From Apostichopus japonicus (lineage: Eukaryota; Echinodermata; Holothuroidea; Aspidochirotida; Stichopodidae), in the NCBI RefSeq assembly GCF_037975245.1, contig NC_092572.1:22310489-22374488 (forward strand): a stretch of DNA of 64,000 nt, in the 5' to 3' direction. The notes beneath the pieces were generated by a model, which did no database searches, was not told the origin of the DNA, and saw only the letters and a program-made list of their open reading frames with translations. The translations under genes and the position numbers were made by a program. Positions 1 through 12,156 of the stretch are shown here, one piece after another. Position 1 is the stretch's first letter; each line of letters starts with the position of its first letter.

Positions 1-2075
1 TCTCTTCATGGGAATAGGATTACTTGGAGAACATGGGCAAAAAAGGAGGGAAAATTGTTTTTGAAGATCTGAATTTGAGATTGTGTAATGGAAATATATC
101 TTGATGCCTGTAGGGATATTAATTTCATAAAGACCCAGTTTTACAGTGAGGTCTAGGCTATCTGACAAAAGACTAGGGCTAGAGTATATTACATACTAGC
201 AGGATTGGGGGAAGAGTAAGGCATATTAGTGTGTTGTTTTAAAATTTAATAAATTAGTCTTCATGAAAGTGAGACGGCTCATTATTAGTCTTTAGTTTTA
301 AATCCCTAACACTATAAGTAATTAGCTCGACTATTCAAGTTTCAATTTGGCAGCAGTAGGAAAAGGATGAAACTATTGTGACTTAATTGGCCTATTATAT
401 GTCAATAATTAAATAGCAAAACTGTCCAGGGAACGAAATTCCAGAATTGACTTGAATATTTAAATAATCACTGATTAATTAGTTATGTTCATTTGGTGGA
501 AACACTTGAAGGGGTTTGTCTTAGTATAACATCGTGGTTTGAGCAACAGCTGATAGGTTTGCTGAGATTGACCAATCAACTCCAAGAAGCTGCTGTAATA
601 AAACTCAACAAGTTGTAACATACAATTGTGTCAAACATTGCTGATCTTATACAAAACAGTTTCGATAAGAGCGTCACTATAGTTACTGATATAAAGGCAA
701 TCTGAAAATATCTGGTAAAACCCAAAAACATTCACAATACTGACTAGCGTAAGACAAGCATTGGTCTTTAATTTCAGTGATTGTGGTTCGATCAGTGAAC
801 CAATTGGTTAGCTAAGCACATTGTACATTGAAAGTTAAATTGATAGCGTGGTTAAGTGCTTTTAATGTTTGCAATCTATGTCTGCTTGTTTAGCATGTGA
901 CCATCCTACTACCATGATAGTTTGTATTATTGCTTTAATTAGTAGTTTAATTAATAAGTTAATTAGTTTGGGTATTCCCCTTTCTTTCTCTCCTCATCAG
1001 TTAAAACAATCAGTGGGTTTTACACAATCAGAGGGAACTGCAGTTATGACGATATAACAAAACCTATCACAGAAAACTCCAGTAAAACTTGAAGAACCTT
1101 CGCAATAAACTTTCATAAAGCTCGCAATAAAACCAAACTTAAAAGGAAAAAGTAGAACAAGCGAAAGTTTACATCGTCAAAATTACATTCTGGATTTGAC
1201 TCCCTAAAGATTGCTCTCCAACCGAGAAAACTCTTGGATCGTGACTGTGGATAATATGAGCTGTCGTCAGCCAGCTTACAATTTGTTTTCATTTCATCAA
1301 GAATTGTTCTACTTTTAGCGGTGGCAGCATTCAAACCCATCTTATTTCATTCCTGATACTGTCTGTGACTTTCCTACTCCTATATTAATGTTCTGCTTGT
1401 AACATTCGGTGCGAGGGTTTTTTAAAGACATGTCTTCTTTCTGAGAGTTTTGAAGGTGGAGTTTTATGTTTCTACTGTCTGTGCTAAACTACTCTGGAAT
1501 AGCCATCATATAGTGCTATGATGATGTTGATGCTTCATTGGACAAAACTATTTATTTTAATATTGTTTGGTGAGTAAAAATCTTCACTTTTACATTACTT
1601 TATATTTTTTGCTTCCAGACTTGGTGCCCATTAACCATTATGGTTTAATAGCATTTTTTAATATCGCATCATAAATATGTGTAGAAATAGTCAAATGAAA
1701 CCGGGAGAGTAGGTACTGTAAGTTAAATTGCGGATAAACTACAACACAGTCATGGATAGTTTGACAGTTGGTTTAATTTCAACTGTTGAAAACTTTAATT
1801 TTGCAAATAAGGTACAATAGTTTAGCATTGATGTCAAACATTCTATATGTTTCCTAATGTTTGCTCCTATGCAGCAACAACCTCGAAAATGGTTAACAAT
1901 ATGACATATTCTGCAGGTGTTTAAATTATATACCAACTGAATCCATTTTTACCTTAAATCATAAGATTCCGCACTCAATGGAAATTACAGTGTATAATAT
2001 AAATGCCAAATCATTTTTACTATAGTTCGTGAGATATTCTTTCATTTAGTATTTTTATTTTTGTGGGAGTGTTTA
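1..2075. other. non-coding stretch, 5' flank or first intron
   Basis: No gene, structural RNA or clear repeat is recognised. Open frames are short, on both strands, and lack protein-like composition. This is either upstream of the Robo gene or inside its first intron, since the signal-peptide exon is not visible anywhere before Ig1a. Confidence 0.6.
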
Positions 2076-2310
2076 GGAGTGTTGTTAGCTCAGTGGGTAA
2101 CGCCAGTGCCTTTCAATCATAAGGTCCCGAGTTCGAGTCACTCCAAGATTAATGTATGTCATCCAGTTACAGAGTTGTTGACAATTGACAATTCATAATC
2201 ATGGACGTTAAATATGAATGTAAGAGACTGACTTCGGTCAGCTTGCGGCTTTGATAAGCCAATGAGGCTTCTTCACGAGTTCCTGCTTGCAGGAGGATCT
2301 TAAATACATA
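2076..2310 (+). mobile_element. tRNA-derived SINE
   Basis: The head resembles a tRNA gene. GGAGTG at 2076 can pair with CACTCC at 2139-2144, a box-A-like TTAGCTCAGTGG lies at 2085-2096, and a box-B-like GTTCGAGTCA at 2131-2140. The T-stem does not close and the anticodon loop is 8 nt, so this is not a working tRNA. The body carries perfect small hairpins: CTGAC-TTCG-GTCAG at 2228-2241, GGCTT-TGAT-AAGCC at 2247-2260 (which can re-pair as AAGCC-AATGA-GGCTT, 2256-2270), and TCCTGC-TT-GCAGGA at 2281-2294. It ends in an AT-rich tail. A fragment of the same 3' body recurs at 57072-57127, which supports an interspersed family. Pol III transcription from the internal boxes is expected for such elements but is inferred here. 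Confidence 0.8.
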
Positions 2311-3844
2311 CATAGATATGAGCATATTCAGTTTTTATTCCTATGTTTTACTGTGTAACGTACCTAACAATGATTCCATCACAGCCCCATCTCCTGACCA
2401 AATGTGATGGTGGCTCAGATAAATTATGATGGGATGGAAGGGTGACAAAATCCCAAAATTGGCTTTTATGGAAAGGAAAAAGTGTTGTGATAGTTTGTGA
2501 TAGGTACTATGTACGTGTGATAGGAAGCTTTACCTTACATAAAACTTATGGAAATTTTAAAATTGGAAAAGTAGGAAGCCTTACGAGAATTGATTAAAAA
2601 AGGGATGATTTACAAGAGACGGTGACTGACTTTCACCCGTCTTGACACACTGATGCGTCTGTAATATGATAAAGGTCACTCATGTCATTTGGCACCTAAC
2701 TGCTGAAAATTCATCACCAATTGAATGTCAGAAAGGGGCCATAAAAAAAAAACTCTCCTGTTTCTACTGTTATTTGTTAAGCTCGATTAGATGAGTTGGA
2801 CATAAAGTTGTTGTAATTAAATTGTTATTTATTTACTAATTTCCAACAAAAAGAAACCCACCCAAGACAGGTTTGTATGGAATAATTAGACTGTTTTCAG
2901 ATCTTCCTTTTCGTGGGCAATATTCTGGGTTGAAACAGACTTTGGATTTTATTCTGCATCGGAGACAATTTAATGTCTGTTAATTTAATCTGTTAGTAGT
3001 CACTTGAATGTGTTTGCCTAACATCCAAATAGCTGTATTGTAAGAAATAACGTCCTGCAGTAGTCATGTAGAAAAAGTAACAATCGAAGACGACAACGAT
3101 TACGACGACAGCGTATAGCTTAGAGACAAGAATTTTTGATCTGGAATGGAAACTGGTGAATCAAACTTAGTTATTGTCTCCACAAGCAGAGAGAGCAGTT
3201 CCTCCACTTACTGCAAAAAACCCACTCAACTGAAAGAACACTCCAGAAGTACTCTATTTGTATGCAAAGTTGATTAAGTTTGAATATCAGCAATGTCAGC
3301 AGCATCTATGAGTGAATTCAATAATATTGAAAAGACTTGTGAAAGATATAATGCCATGAACATCTCAGAATTTACCTATGATACAGTGTTACCTCAAATG
3401 GAGGACATACCTGGGAAGTTAGTGTGGGTGGCCCTTTGTCCTGTGTAACACTGTTATGTAGGTAATTGTGTGTGTGTGTTGCACTATGTATATGCCTGTC
3501 TGTGCATTTGGGGAAGAGGGAGTTGACTTTCCCCCAAAAACATTAATCAAAGTAAAGTTAATTGGTCTTGTACATAATCATAATTGTATATTATTAACAA
3601 GTTACTGACTTGGGAACTTTTGCTTGAGTTTAGGTGATGTCTCATAGCAAGTGTTTGAATGAAGGAAGCAAGTAACTTGATAGCAAATGTAATCGGTGAA
3701 TAATGACATGTGTGAGACCTATTATTGCACTACTTTACTACTTAAGTCTACTTAAGTACTACTTAGGTACTACTGTACTACTTAAGTCAGGCCTGACAAT
3801 GAATGTTAATGATCTAACATTTCTTATGTAGATTGTTGTTACCC
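2311..3844. other. non-coding stretch
   Basis: Ordinary AT-rich sequence with short A and T runs. No exon with an open frame and splice signals is recognised. Confidence 0.55.
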
Positions 3845-3959
3845 TTTTTTTTTTTAATTGAAAGAAGGAATATAAACTTTTTACCAAATTAATTGCCATT
3901 TTAAACACAAAGGAACCTACATGTAGAACTGTAAATCAGGAAAAATGACAGATTGCATA
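3845..3959 (-). repeat. A-tailed retroposed fragment, copy 1
   Basis: A segment of about 105 bp begins with a T12 run on the + strand, so it reads as a poly(A) tail on the - strand. It recurs in the same orientation at 6493-6596, sharing blocks such as ATTTTAAACACAAAGGAACC and ATGACAGATTGCAT. On the - strand both copies run toward an A-rich end, as retroposed 3' ends do. Source element unknown. Confidence 0.6.
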
Positions 3960-6492
3960 GTTCATCATGATCCTCCCAAGCAGGTCAAACAATCTTGGCT
4001 GTTTTAAACATCTTAAGGATGTGGGATTATGGCTGAACAAAACATAAGTGTAACAAGATTTTAAATTGCCAACTAAATATTGCTGTTAGTAGAGAGAGAG
4101 GTGTGCTTATGAAATGTACCAGTCACTTGTATTACTACACTGGCAAAAACATTCAACTCATCCAAACTGTACATAAACCTAATGTTTTTGTGAAGTCTTA
4201 GAGGTAGCAAGCATTCCATAGCTGTTACTCATCCACATTGAGGATTAATAAGTTACATGATCTGCCGGTTGACTTAGTAGGAGTGTGTTTGTTCTAGCTC
4301 TGGATTAGCCAACATCATCCTTTCTCAGCAGATAAATTGGACTGATAGCATACCAGTACTGATCAGTGTTTCCCATGATCACTTGTATACACACACAACC
4401 CAAGAACAAAACAATTTAGTTTCTACCTAATATAAAAAAAAGTACTTTTGTTCTGTTTTGGGATTGTTTTGTTGCATTTTGTTAAGATAGTAATAAGCGA
4501 AACTATGTAGATGTAATTAGCAATTGAACTTAATTTCCATAATGTGGACTGACCACACAGTATTGAAGTATTCATAAAAGGAAATCATGAGGATGAAACA
4601 CAAATTAAACAATGACAAACCATACATAAAAAAGTTCAAGATATTTTATCCTTTGACGTTAAGATGATTTGAATAAATTTAAAAAGAAGAAAAAAATTGT
4701 AAGAAAAGGAGGAAACCTTTCATCGTTACGTTCATTGCACGATTTCAGTTGCTGATTTTTATGGATAAAATGACAAACTTATGAAATTTTTAATCTCTTA
4801 TTTTACTAGCCTTATTTGTTACATCTCTCCTTTTTATAAATTTTTTCTTTCTTTTTGAAAGTAACGTGCTTGGCTACATTTTCTTGGGTCCCTGTAAGTC
4901 TGTGTACTTAACATCACTAACATGTTTACCCTGTATATTTGCCCGATGACAGCCAGTAAACACACAGGACACAGTGTCATGTTTGCACTCTGGGCACTAA
5001 CAAGATTGTTAGGAGGGATAAGAAGGGAGATCAGATTGGTCCATCAATAAATATGCAGTGCTCAGAGGATTGTGTTTGTCTACTCTGACAGACGACATAG
5101 CAGTCTCATGACTTTATACGCTGGACTTCAATTGATGTCATCTTAGTAAACACTTTGAAGGGTGGATACAGCTCAGATCAGCTATAAGGATATTAAGATC
5201 ATGATATTTGATGATGACCTAATTATCATTAATGAACAACTAAAGTAGTGCTGGTTTCTATGTAATCTGCATTGAGAAGGGAGTGAGTTGTGTATGCATG
5301 GTGCATAAACTATGGACATAGGAGATGGCTGAGTTAAGGGAAAGAAGGGTGTTCAAGATGGAAGAAGTTGGGTCAAGAATATAGTGTTACTCTTTCTGTT
5401 CATATTGTAACTTGCCTAATGTTAATTAATGATTAATTAATAATTGTCCATCCATGTTGTAGAGCTGTAGTAGTTTACAATAAACAGCTTTTCCTTGTTT
5501 CTTCAATGTGCTATTATTACACTGAGACATTGACACATAGTGATGTTGTCAATGTGCTTCGATGGGCCCTTCATTTTACTTCATTATTACTACCACAGTG
5601 AATGGTAAAGGTAAAGCAATGTCTTTTAGTTTGGCCTAAGATTATCAATTATATACAGCATCTAGAAGAGTTACTACAATCAATCCATTTATGCCTGTGT
5701 AATTGTCAACAAATACGTAGTTTAGTTTAAACTTGTAGCCTTTTAACAATTCTCTACTTCTTTCTATAGGCAGCTGCAATTATTTTATTTTCAGTTCTTT
5801 TTTTTTTTCCTTCTATTTTTTTTTTGCCTTGTGGGTTTGCGTGCAGCAGGAAACTCTTCGGCCACTGAACTGTCGAGTCCTTTCACGAACGTATTGACCG
5901 AAAATCCCAAAGAAAAGCAACGGCATAATGAAAAGGTTCTTTGGTTGAACTCTAAGAGCAAGTTTCAAGGAGATCATTAAGGAAAGAAAAAAGATCCCTT
6001 TCATAAGAGAAGTGATGCCCTGAGCAGTTTATTGTTCAACCTTTTGCCTAGTCCTCCACTTTTCTCATAATAGCCAATCAAACACACAAAAGTTACATGA
6101 ACTTGATCAAGGACTTTGACATGTTTGCTCAGCCTACTTGAGAAAATAGCATTAGAGATTAGCTGTTTTATAACACTAGGCTTAAAGGCTTTTAAGTCCT
6201 CATAGAAGGTCAATGCAGTCACTTGAGTACTTCCATGCTAAGTGCCTTTCAATGGCAGTTCTTGTTTACTTTTTGATTCTGGATGGAATAGGAAACTAGC
6301 TGCATGGAAAGTGAAATTTGCCCTTTAAACTATGTATAGACATTGCAATTGAATTTGGATTTGTTAAAATGGTAGAAACGTTTTAAATCATTATTTCTTG
6401 TAAAGAAAGTATAATTTAAAACATGATCACAGTGAGCTAAATGATACTTTAAAGATGGGTTTCCCAAAAGGTGATATTAAGCAGATCATGCA
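3960..6492. other. non-coding stretch
   Basis: No gene recognised. It holds A/T homopolymers, a TTAATTAATGATTAATTAAT-like AT-rich stretch near 5420 and a T-rich tract near 5796-5823. Small open frames on the - strand (5813-6222) show no family resemblance. Confidence 0.55.
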
Positions 6493-6596
6493 TTTTTTTT
6501 TATTGAAAGGAGAAACGACTTTTCAATAAATTAATTACCATTTTAAACACAAAGGAACCACGTAGAACTGACAATCAGGAAAATGACAGATTGCAT
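6493..6596 (-). repeat. A-tailed retroposed fragment, copy 2
   Basis: Second copy of the 3845-3959 segment, starting with a T8 run on the + strand. Similarity stops abruptly at the shared ATTGCAT end, after which the flanks differ, so only this portion is shared. Read on the - strand the tail is CAATAAAAAAAA, compatible with a polyadenylated transcript end. Confidence 0.6.
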
Positions 6597-7278
6597 CCCC
6601 TCTGAGAAAATGATTTAAAGTACACCATGTGACCATTTTTGAAAGTCCTAGCAAATTTTAGAGAGAGAATTTGTTTGAAACCACCACCCAAATGAGCACG
6701 ATTGGTTCCATGTCACCCTAGCTGACTAGCAGCCAGCAAATTTTTGGCAACATGTACTTTTAGTACTACGCAAGAAATATTCAATACTGTATGTTAGTAA
6801 ACCAAATAACAGTCACTTGATTTTTATTCCTTGTGGGAAACGCAAAAGGAATCTGTTTAATGGAGATGGTTATGCATGTGTCTGTATATGTATTGCATTC
6901 AACAGCTCGAAAGACTGGAAGCTTTCCAAAAGTAGATGAAGTAGTTCATGTACTTACAGTGTATATGATTCATCTCAAGGTCAAATAATTCTATTTTTTA
7001 TCTGTGAATGTGAAGTGTCATTTGCAATCAAAAAGTTGAGCGTAGTGTTCTCGTATAAAACATGGCAAGAACTGACAATGCCTGTTTGCATCCTGGATTT
7101 TCTTCTTTCATGTCTCTACTGTAGAGACATACATACTAATATTGATATTGTTTGGATACTGTCTGTATGTTAGAGCTATCACATGATTCATGAATCAAGT
7201 TAAACCATCCTCTGGGACATTCATAGCCTATAAACTCAAGCATAGCAAACTAACTGCTAAAGCTATACACTTATAGCA
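6597..7278. other. non-coding stretch
   Basis: No gene, RNA or repeat recognised. Confidence 0.5.
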
Positions 7279-7537
7279 GGGTTCTATAGCTGATATATAT
7301 ATTATTACTGGGGTTCTATAACAGGGATTTTATATCCATGGCTCTACAGCAGGCATTGGGTTCTATAGCTGTGGCTCTATATCAGGGATTCTATAACAGG
7401 GGTTCTATAGCTGTGGCTCTACAGCAGGGACTCTATAACAGGGGTTCTATAGCTGTGGCTCTACAGCAGGGATTCTTTAACATGGCCTCTATATCTGTGG
7501 CTCTACAGCAGGGATTCTATAACAGGGATTCTACAGT
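7279..7537. repeat. tandem repeat, about 42-bp unit
   Basis: About six imperfect copies of a unit built from 'GGTTCTATAGCTGTGGCTC' and 'TACAGCAGGGATTCTATAAC'. The 42-bp period is a multiple of three, so one frame stays open and encodes a 14-residue repeat (core GSIAVALQQG). This is a property of the array rather than evidence for a gene: no splice context or independent coding signal is present. Confidence 0.85.
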
Positions 7538-9337
7538 CATTTTCTATGAGGGCCAGAGGAAATTATAAGTATGAGAAAATGGCCAAGAGTATTAAAATCT
7601 GACTCCCAGATTAAGCAATGTTCAGGTTAGGGTACTTCATTCAAAGGCCTCAGGGGTCCACATTTATACAAGACTGTTGGGCCATTCTCTTTCACATATC
7701 TTTGGTGGGCCTGATCTTGCCATATGAGTTGCCCATTGAGGCCCTCTGCTCCATTTGGAAGTTGGCTTTGATGAAGTCTTTCTGAAATGTTCTACACCCT
7801 CAATTTATTGCAATAAAATCCAGTATTCCTTAATCAGTCTACAAAGTCTTTGGGTGTATGCAGCAATTATATTAGGTCATGTTATAACACGTGTAAAAGT
7901 AAGTTGGCCTGACGTCATGTTATAACCTTAGAATATATATATGCAATGCTTATGTGTAGCATCGTAGAACAAATTGACCAAATATGGTTTACGTTAATTA
8001 CTTTAAAAGTTAATTACTTAAAAAGTTATCCAGTTCAAAAATTACCATTATGGCAAAATGTTGATGGTTTATTTGGCATGGAAAGTGCATTAAACATAAA
8101 CTGTAAATAAGGGTGGAGTTGTGTAAGCTGCAGTTAGGTAATCAGCTAATTGAAATGATGTGAAGGCACTTTTCTAGTAACAACAATTGAAGCTTTACCT
8201 TTTCGTTTGAGTAGTAATCGATCAAAACAATAAATTGCTTTGAAGCTGGAGAAAGTAGTACTACAGGACTTTCAATGTGACCTATTCAGTAAACATTCAA
8301 GTGTTGACTGCTGCAGCACTGTAACACCTCTAGCTTACATGCAGTGTGTAGTTTCCTGTACTTGTGACAAGTAGTACAGGAAATTGATGTATAGATTAAG
8401 GTTCCTTGGTTTAGTAGTATTGACTTTGTTCATCTTCTAAAAAGTACAAAGCTGCTATAAATTTAGCGTCAGCTCTACTTAAAAGTCAATGTTCTTCTTA
8501 TGTACATAAGAAGTTCAGACTGTTTTAAAAGAGTAAAACTACAGGAGATTTTTTAACCATTAATCTGTGGAAATTTGAGGAAATAAGCTGAAAATGAGGG
8601 ATTGGAGTAGTTGCTATAATGAGCAGTGAAGAGAACTGAAGGTAGATCATGCCTACAGTATGTCAGTTACATTTACTAAGGTTGCATTATAGAGTTTACA
8701 ACTCTGATTCTTTGCAAACTGGCAAGAACCCAGGGAGGGAAGTTTGTATTACAGCTACAGTACCCTTGTACAAGTATATAGTGTGTTCCATCAGAAATAA
8801 TGTTCTCCAGCTACCCTTACGTTGCTGTTTCCAATGTTGTCAGGATATGAACGTTTATAATAAGAGCTACACACATTTAAAATTGACAATTTTTGGAGCA
8901 CATGTAATTCAATTCAAAACAGTTTTATACACCACGACGCCTCATTGTTTAAAGAAGACCTGTTCACAACATCTTAATTAGAGAATTAAATTATGATTGA
9001 AGGGGGTGACATTGCCATGCAGGAAGTAACACTTTCATATGACAGATGGCTTGTACATTGCACCCAACATCCACAAGATCTGAGTTCTCCCAGTGTTAGG
9101 TATGAGCACTGTGTATTAAAAGTGTGTCAGTATTGTATGCTAATAAATAGACAATGCTGTGTACTAATTATTCATGACATGCTCACAGCAGGGGCTAAGT
9201 AAAGGTAATATCCAGAAATGGTAGATATTAGCTTTTCAGTCCTTTTTAGTGAATCCAGTTAAATTCAAATTTGATTGAATTATGGCTTTGTTTAGAATGA
9301 AACACTGGTCCTATATGTATCTATGTTATATTAGTTT
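7538..9337. other. non-coding stretch
   Basis: No supported gene. An open frame of 110 codons on + at 8649-8981 has no recognisable domain, no consistent splice context and Cys/Leu-rich composition typical of chance frames. Confidence 0.5.
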
Positions 9338-9492
9338 TTAATGTTTTCTATGAAATAAGTATCATTATGGCATGTCATCCCCCTTTGTAGTCAGTTTGAA
9401 TTCATGTTTTTTCAATCCAGTGATATTTTCATTTGTCAGGGATACTTTCAAAACATAATTGGATTTCTTCCTCTTAGATCACTATTCTTTAA
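9338..9492 (+). repeat. direct repeat, left copy, bounded by TTAA
   Basis: A segment of about 155 bp starting TTAATGTTTTCTATGAAATA and ending CTATTCTTTAA. It repeats at 9860-10011 with roughly 85-90% identity by eye. The two copies flank a MITE exactly. The right copy directly precedes the Ig1a exon, so the left copy is a duplicated piece of exon-proximal intron. Confidence 0.8.
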
Positions 9493-9863
9493 AGACATTG
9501 AAGACTCTCCTCAAACCATGGCGGCCATCTGAAAAAGTTAACTTTCCGTTGCTTGCAAGTGACGTTTTGTTCGTGTCACTACAAAATGCAGACAGTACAG
9601 TAATGAAACGTGATACCTTAATTGTTATCTTTAGCTGGACCTGAGATGTCCACCGCTGTATTGTTTGTACACTGTGCTGTGGGTATTGACCGCAGCTGTA
9701 TGTACTGACTGTAGACTAGTGTCTAATTACCGATGGTAGCAAGCTGTGTGTGTGTATTTTCTTGGATCAATGGTGGTGTCTAACACTTCTGTTACACCTC
9801 ATTCGAAACTAGGTCATATTACCGACATTAGTTTCTTTTTGCGCGAGTCTTCACACCCTTTAA
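9489..9863. mobile_element. TTAA-flanked MITE, family A copy 1
   Basis: Bounded by TTAA on both sides (9489-9492 and 9860-9863). The ends are imperfect inverted repeats: TTAAAGACATTGAAGACTC on the left and the reverse complement of GAGTCTTCACACCCTTTAA on the right. The interior is shared with 27926-28210, for example GAAAAAGTTAACTTTCCG, TTGCTTGCAAGTGA and GACTAGTGTCTAATTACC. No transposase is encoded, so it is non-autonomous. TTAA duplication is typical of piggyBac-type insertion, but the terminal bases are not the usual piggyBac ones, so the superfamily stays open. Confidence 0.75.
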
Positions 9864-10011
9864 TGTTTTCTAGGAAATAAGTATCATTATGGCATGTCTT
9901 CTCCCTTTCTAGTCAGTTTGAATTCATGTTTCAATACAGTGATATTTTCATTTGTCAGGGATACTTTCAAAAAATAATAGGATTCCTTCCTCTTAAATCA
10001 CTATTCTTTAA
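9860..10011 (+). repeat. direct repeat, right copy, next to exon Ig1a
   Basis: Right copy of the 9338-9492 repeat, starting at the TTAA that closes the MITE and ending CTATTCTTTAA 29 bp before the Ig1a exon. It forms most of the upstream acceptor context of that exon. Confidence 0.8.
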
Positions 10012-10040
10012 GATGAAACTCTGTTCTTTGATCTTTTCAG

Positions 10041-10174
10041 GTGAAGTCACTTCTCGAAGAACCGAAAATTCACCACCGGAAATAACCGACCACCCACATG
10101 ACCAGATCGTACCGAGAGACTCGCCAACTACATTGAACTGCAGAGCCGATGGTTATCCCGAACCAGTTATAACG
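10041..10174 (+). CDS. robo: Robo receptor, exon Ig1a (first half of Ig domain 1)
   Basis: Exon of a roundabout receptor, the transmembrane receptor for Slit ligands in axon guidance. It is preceded by the pyrimidine-rich acceptor TTTGATCTTTTCAG and followed by the donor ACG|GTAAGC. It enters in phase 1 (two bases complete a codon) and leaves in phase 0, with 44 full codons. The peptide includes [13 protein letters not shown] and [15 protein letters not shown], matching the start of Robo Ig1 (family pattern PRIxxHPxDxIV...ATLNCxAxGxPxPxI). The first Ig1 cysteine is in LNC. The Ig tryptophan is the first codon of the next exon, as expected. The short N-terminal stretch before PPEI is not conserved. 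No signal-peptide exon was found upstream. The frame stays open upstream of the acceptor to an ATG at 9926, probably by chance. Confidence 0.9.
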
Positions 10175-12148
10175 GTAAGCCAAGAAAAAAATCAAATGCA
10201 AGGGTAGAAGGTTGGTTGACCAGCTCACACATGTACTGGGAGGAAAACTTTAATAGAAGGAAACTTAGGTCAATAAATTTAGTTTTCAAGGTCAAACTAG
10301 AAGTTTGAATCTAAATATAACCTGTGTTCTTTTTTCTTTGATATTTGAGAAATGACGTTAAACCAGGTGAATTTTGGCATTTTTTATTGGTCAGGTTCAC
10401 TTTCATGTTATTAGAAGTGCCAGACTCCTCTGTAGTTGTTTGAATTTTTATCTAGATATTTCCTGTGTAGATTATTCTGTTCCCTTTCAAACCTCTTTAT
10501 CACCTTAACATCCCGACCATTTGCATTTTCGAAAGCACACCACCCCTAAGTTTATTTCAAATATTTGCAAGTTCTGTTTGGTAACCTTTCGGGTTTGTTG
10601 CTGTAAAGACAATTCATCTGCATCTAAACGATATATTAAGATCATCAAATGGGATTTCTAACTCCTGCCGGCCGTCATCATTTCCAACCAATGACGTAAA
10701 TATGGTTATTATTCCATAGCGTGGATTTCCTCTGCAGATCTAGCCTCACAGGTGGAATAATTTTGCAATTAATAATTAAATGCTGCCCCTGAAACTGCTG
10801 AAAATTGTGGCCTTCTGCTAGTATGGCTACCATATTTGTGTCCTAATGGTTTTTGATCCATGCTGAATTAGAAAACAACAAGCTTTACATTGTCTTAAGG
10901 ATGGGAAGACTTGAACAAGTTCAATCCCATCACAAACCAACTTGATGCAAACTATGTAGTTCAGACTTTCCCTGATGGAGAATACTATAGCATCACACAT
11001 TAGACAAACTGAATCCATCCTATACCCAACTGTTAATGATTGATATCTCGTAGACAGGGCCTGGTATACTTTGGCAAGAGTTGTGCATCATGGATATCTC
11101 AGTATTGGCTAAGGTAATAATTGATGAATAGTCTCGTGTCTGCCATAATTAATGAGGTCCTAATCTCGGCCATAGCTATTCCTTTTTTCTCAGTTGCGGC
11201 GGATATCTAAGTCATCCATTCAGAGTTAGGGCATGGACTTGTCTTGATGTATTTTGTTATTTGCATGATCGATCCCGGCAGTGCCGATACGCTGGTATTT
11301 GACTACAATTGTAGCACAGATATTAATATTAAACACATCAAAGAACGTCAATATATATTCTCCGCGCTATGGATTAATTAGTGCTCTGATATTGTTTATC
11401 AAATGAAGCGTAATTAAGGTCATATTGTTTACTTACACTAGACAATGAAACTCATTAAGATCCTGATAGCAATATTAGGCCTACAATGCAGAAGGAAATC
11501 TCCCTTTGTCAGTGAGAGATGTTTTCTAAACGAGAGCACTGCTAAAGACATTAAATGTTACTGAACGATAACAAACGGGTGACTGTGACGATTTCCGGAT
11601 TGATACGGGTGAACAGGTGAACTTGGAAGAGCACCGTCCACTGCATGTGGTCACTTTGATGTAGGCCGAGGGTATAGGAATGACTCCATATGGCTGACAC
11701 AATAAAGTTGAAGGTCCTGCATTTCAAGTGCCCATTATCTCAGTTAGCTAGAATCTGCTAGATAGATCAGTTGATCTCTCTGCTGAGAGTGGGAACGAAT
11801 GCAGAAATGTAGATCTAAGCCAATTCATAGAACCTCACGTGACCATCTTGTACTATTCCACACTACCGTAAATGACCATGATCGGGCATTAATGTCACTT
11901 ACCATTATCAGGCACGAGCTTTTTCCGCAAATTCGTGGAATATCCGGGATTTCTTTCACTACTATTATCCTAACACACTGTAGCATACGCAATCTGGAGC
12001 CTATACCGCAATTTTGCAAAGTTCCGTGATTTTTTTTTTACCCCAGGCTCATCCCTGCATTATACATGTGTCCCTGTTTCATTCTTCCTCAACTATCCTT
12101 CACCTGCTGCCCAAAGTTTTGCAGTTTTCAGAAAGCATTCCTACTGTG
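10175..12148. other. Robo intron between Ig1a and Ig1b, 5' part
   Basis: No exon or repeat recognised. Contains the small GC-rich word GCCGGCCGTCATCA near 10668 and short open frames without family resemblance. The whole intron runs 10175-19158. Confidence 0.6.
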
Positions 12149-12156
12149 TTTGCATG

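Noticed and set aside
2076-2145. tRNA gene
   Set aside because: A and B boxes are present, but the T-stem does not pair and the anticodon loop is 8 nt. The downstream body is shared with a second copy, so it is a SINE head.
8649-8981. 110-residue gene
   Set aside because: No family resemblance and no supporting signals.
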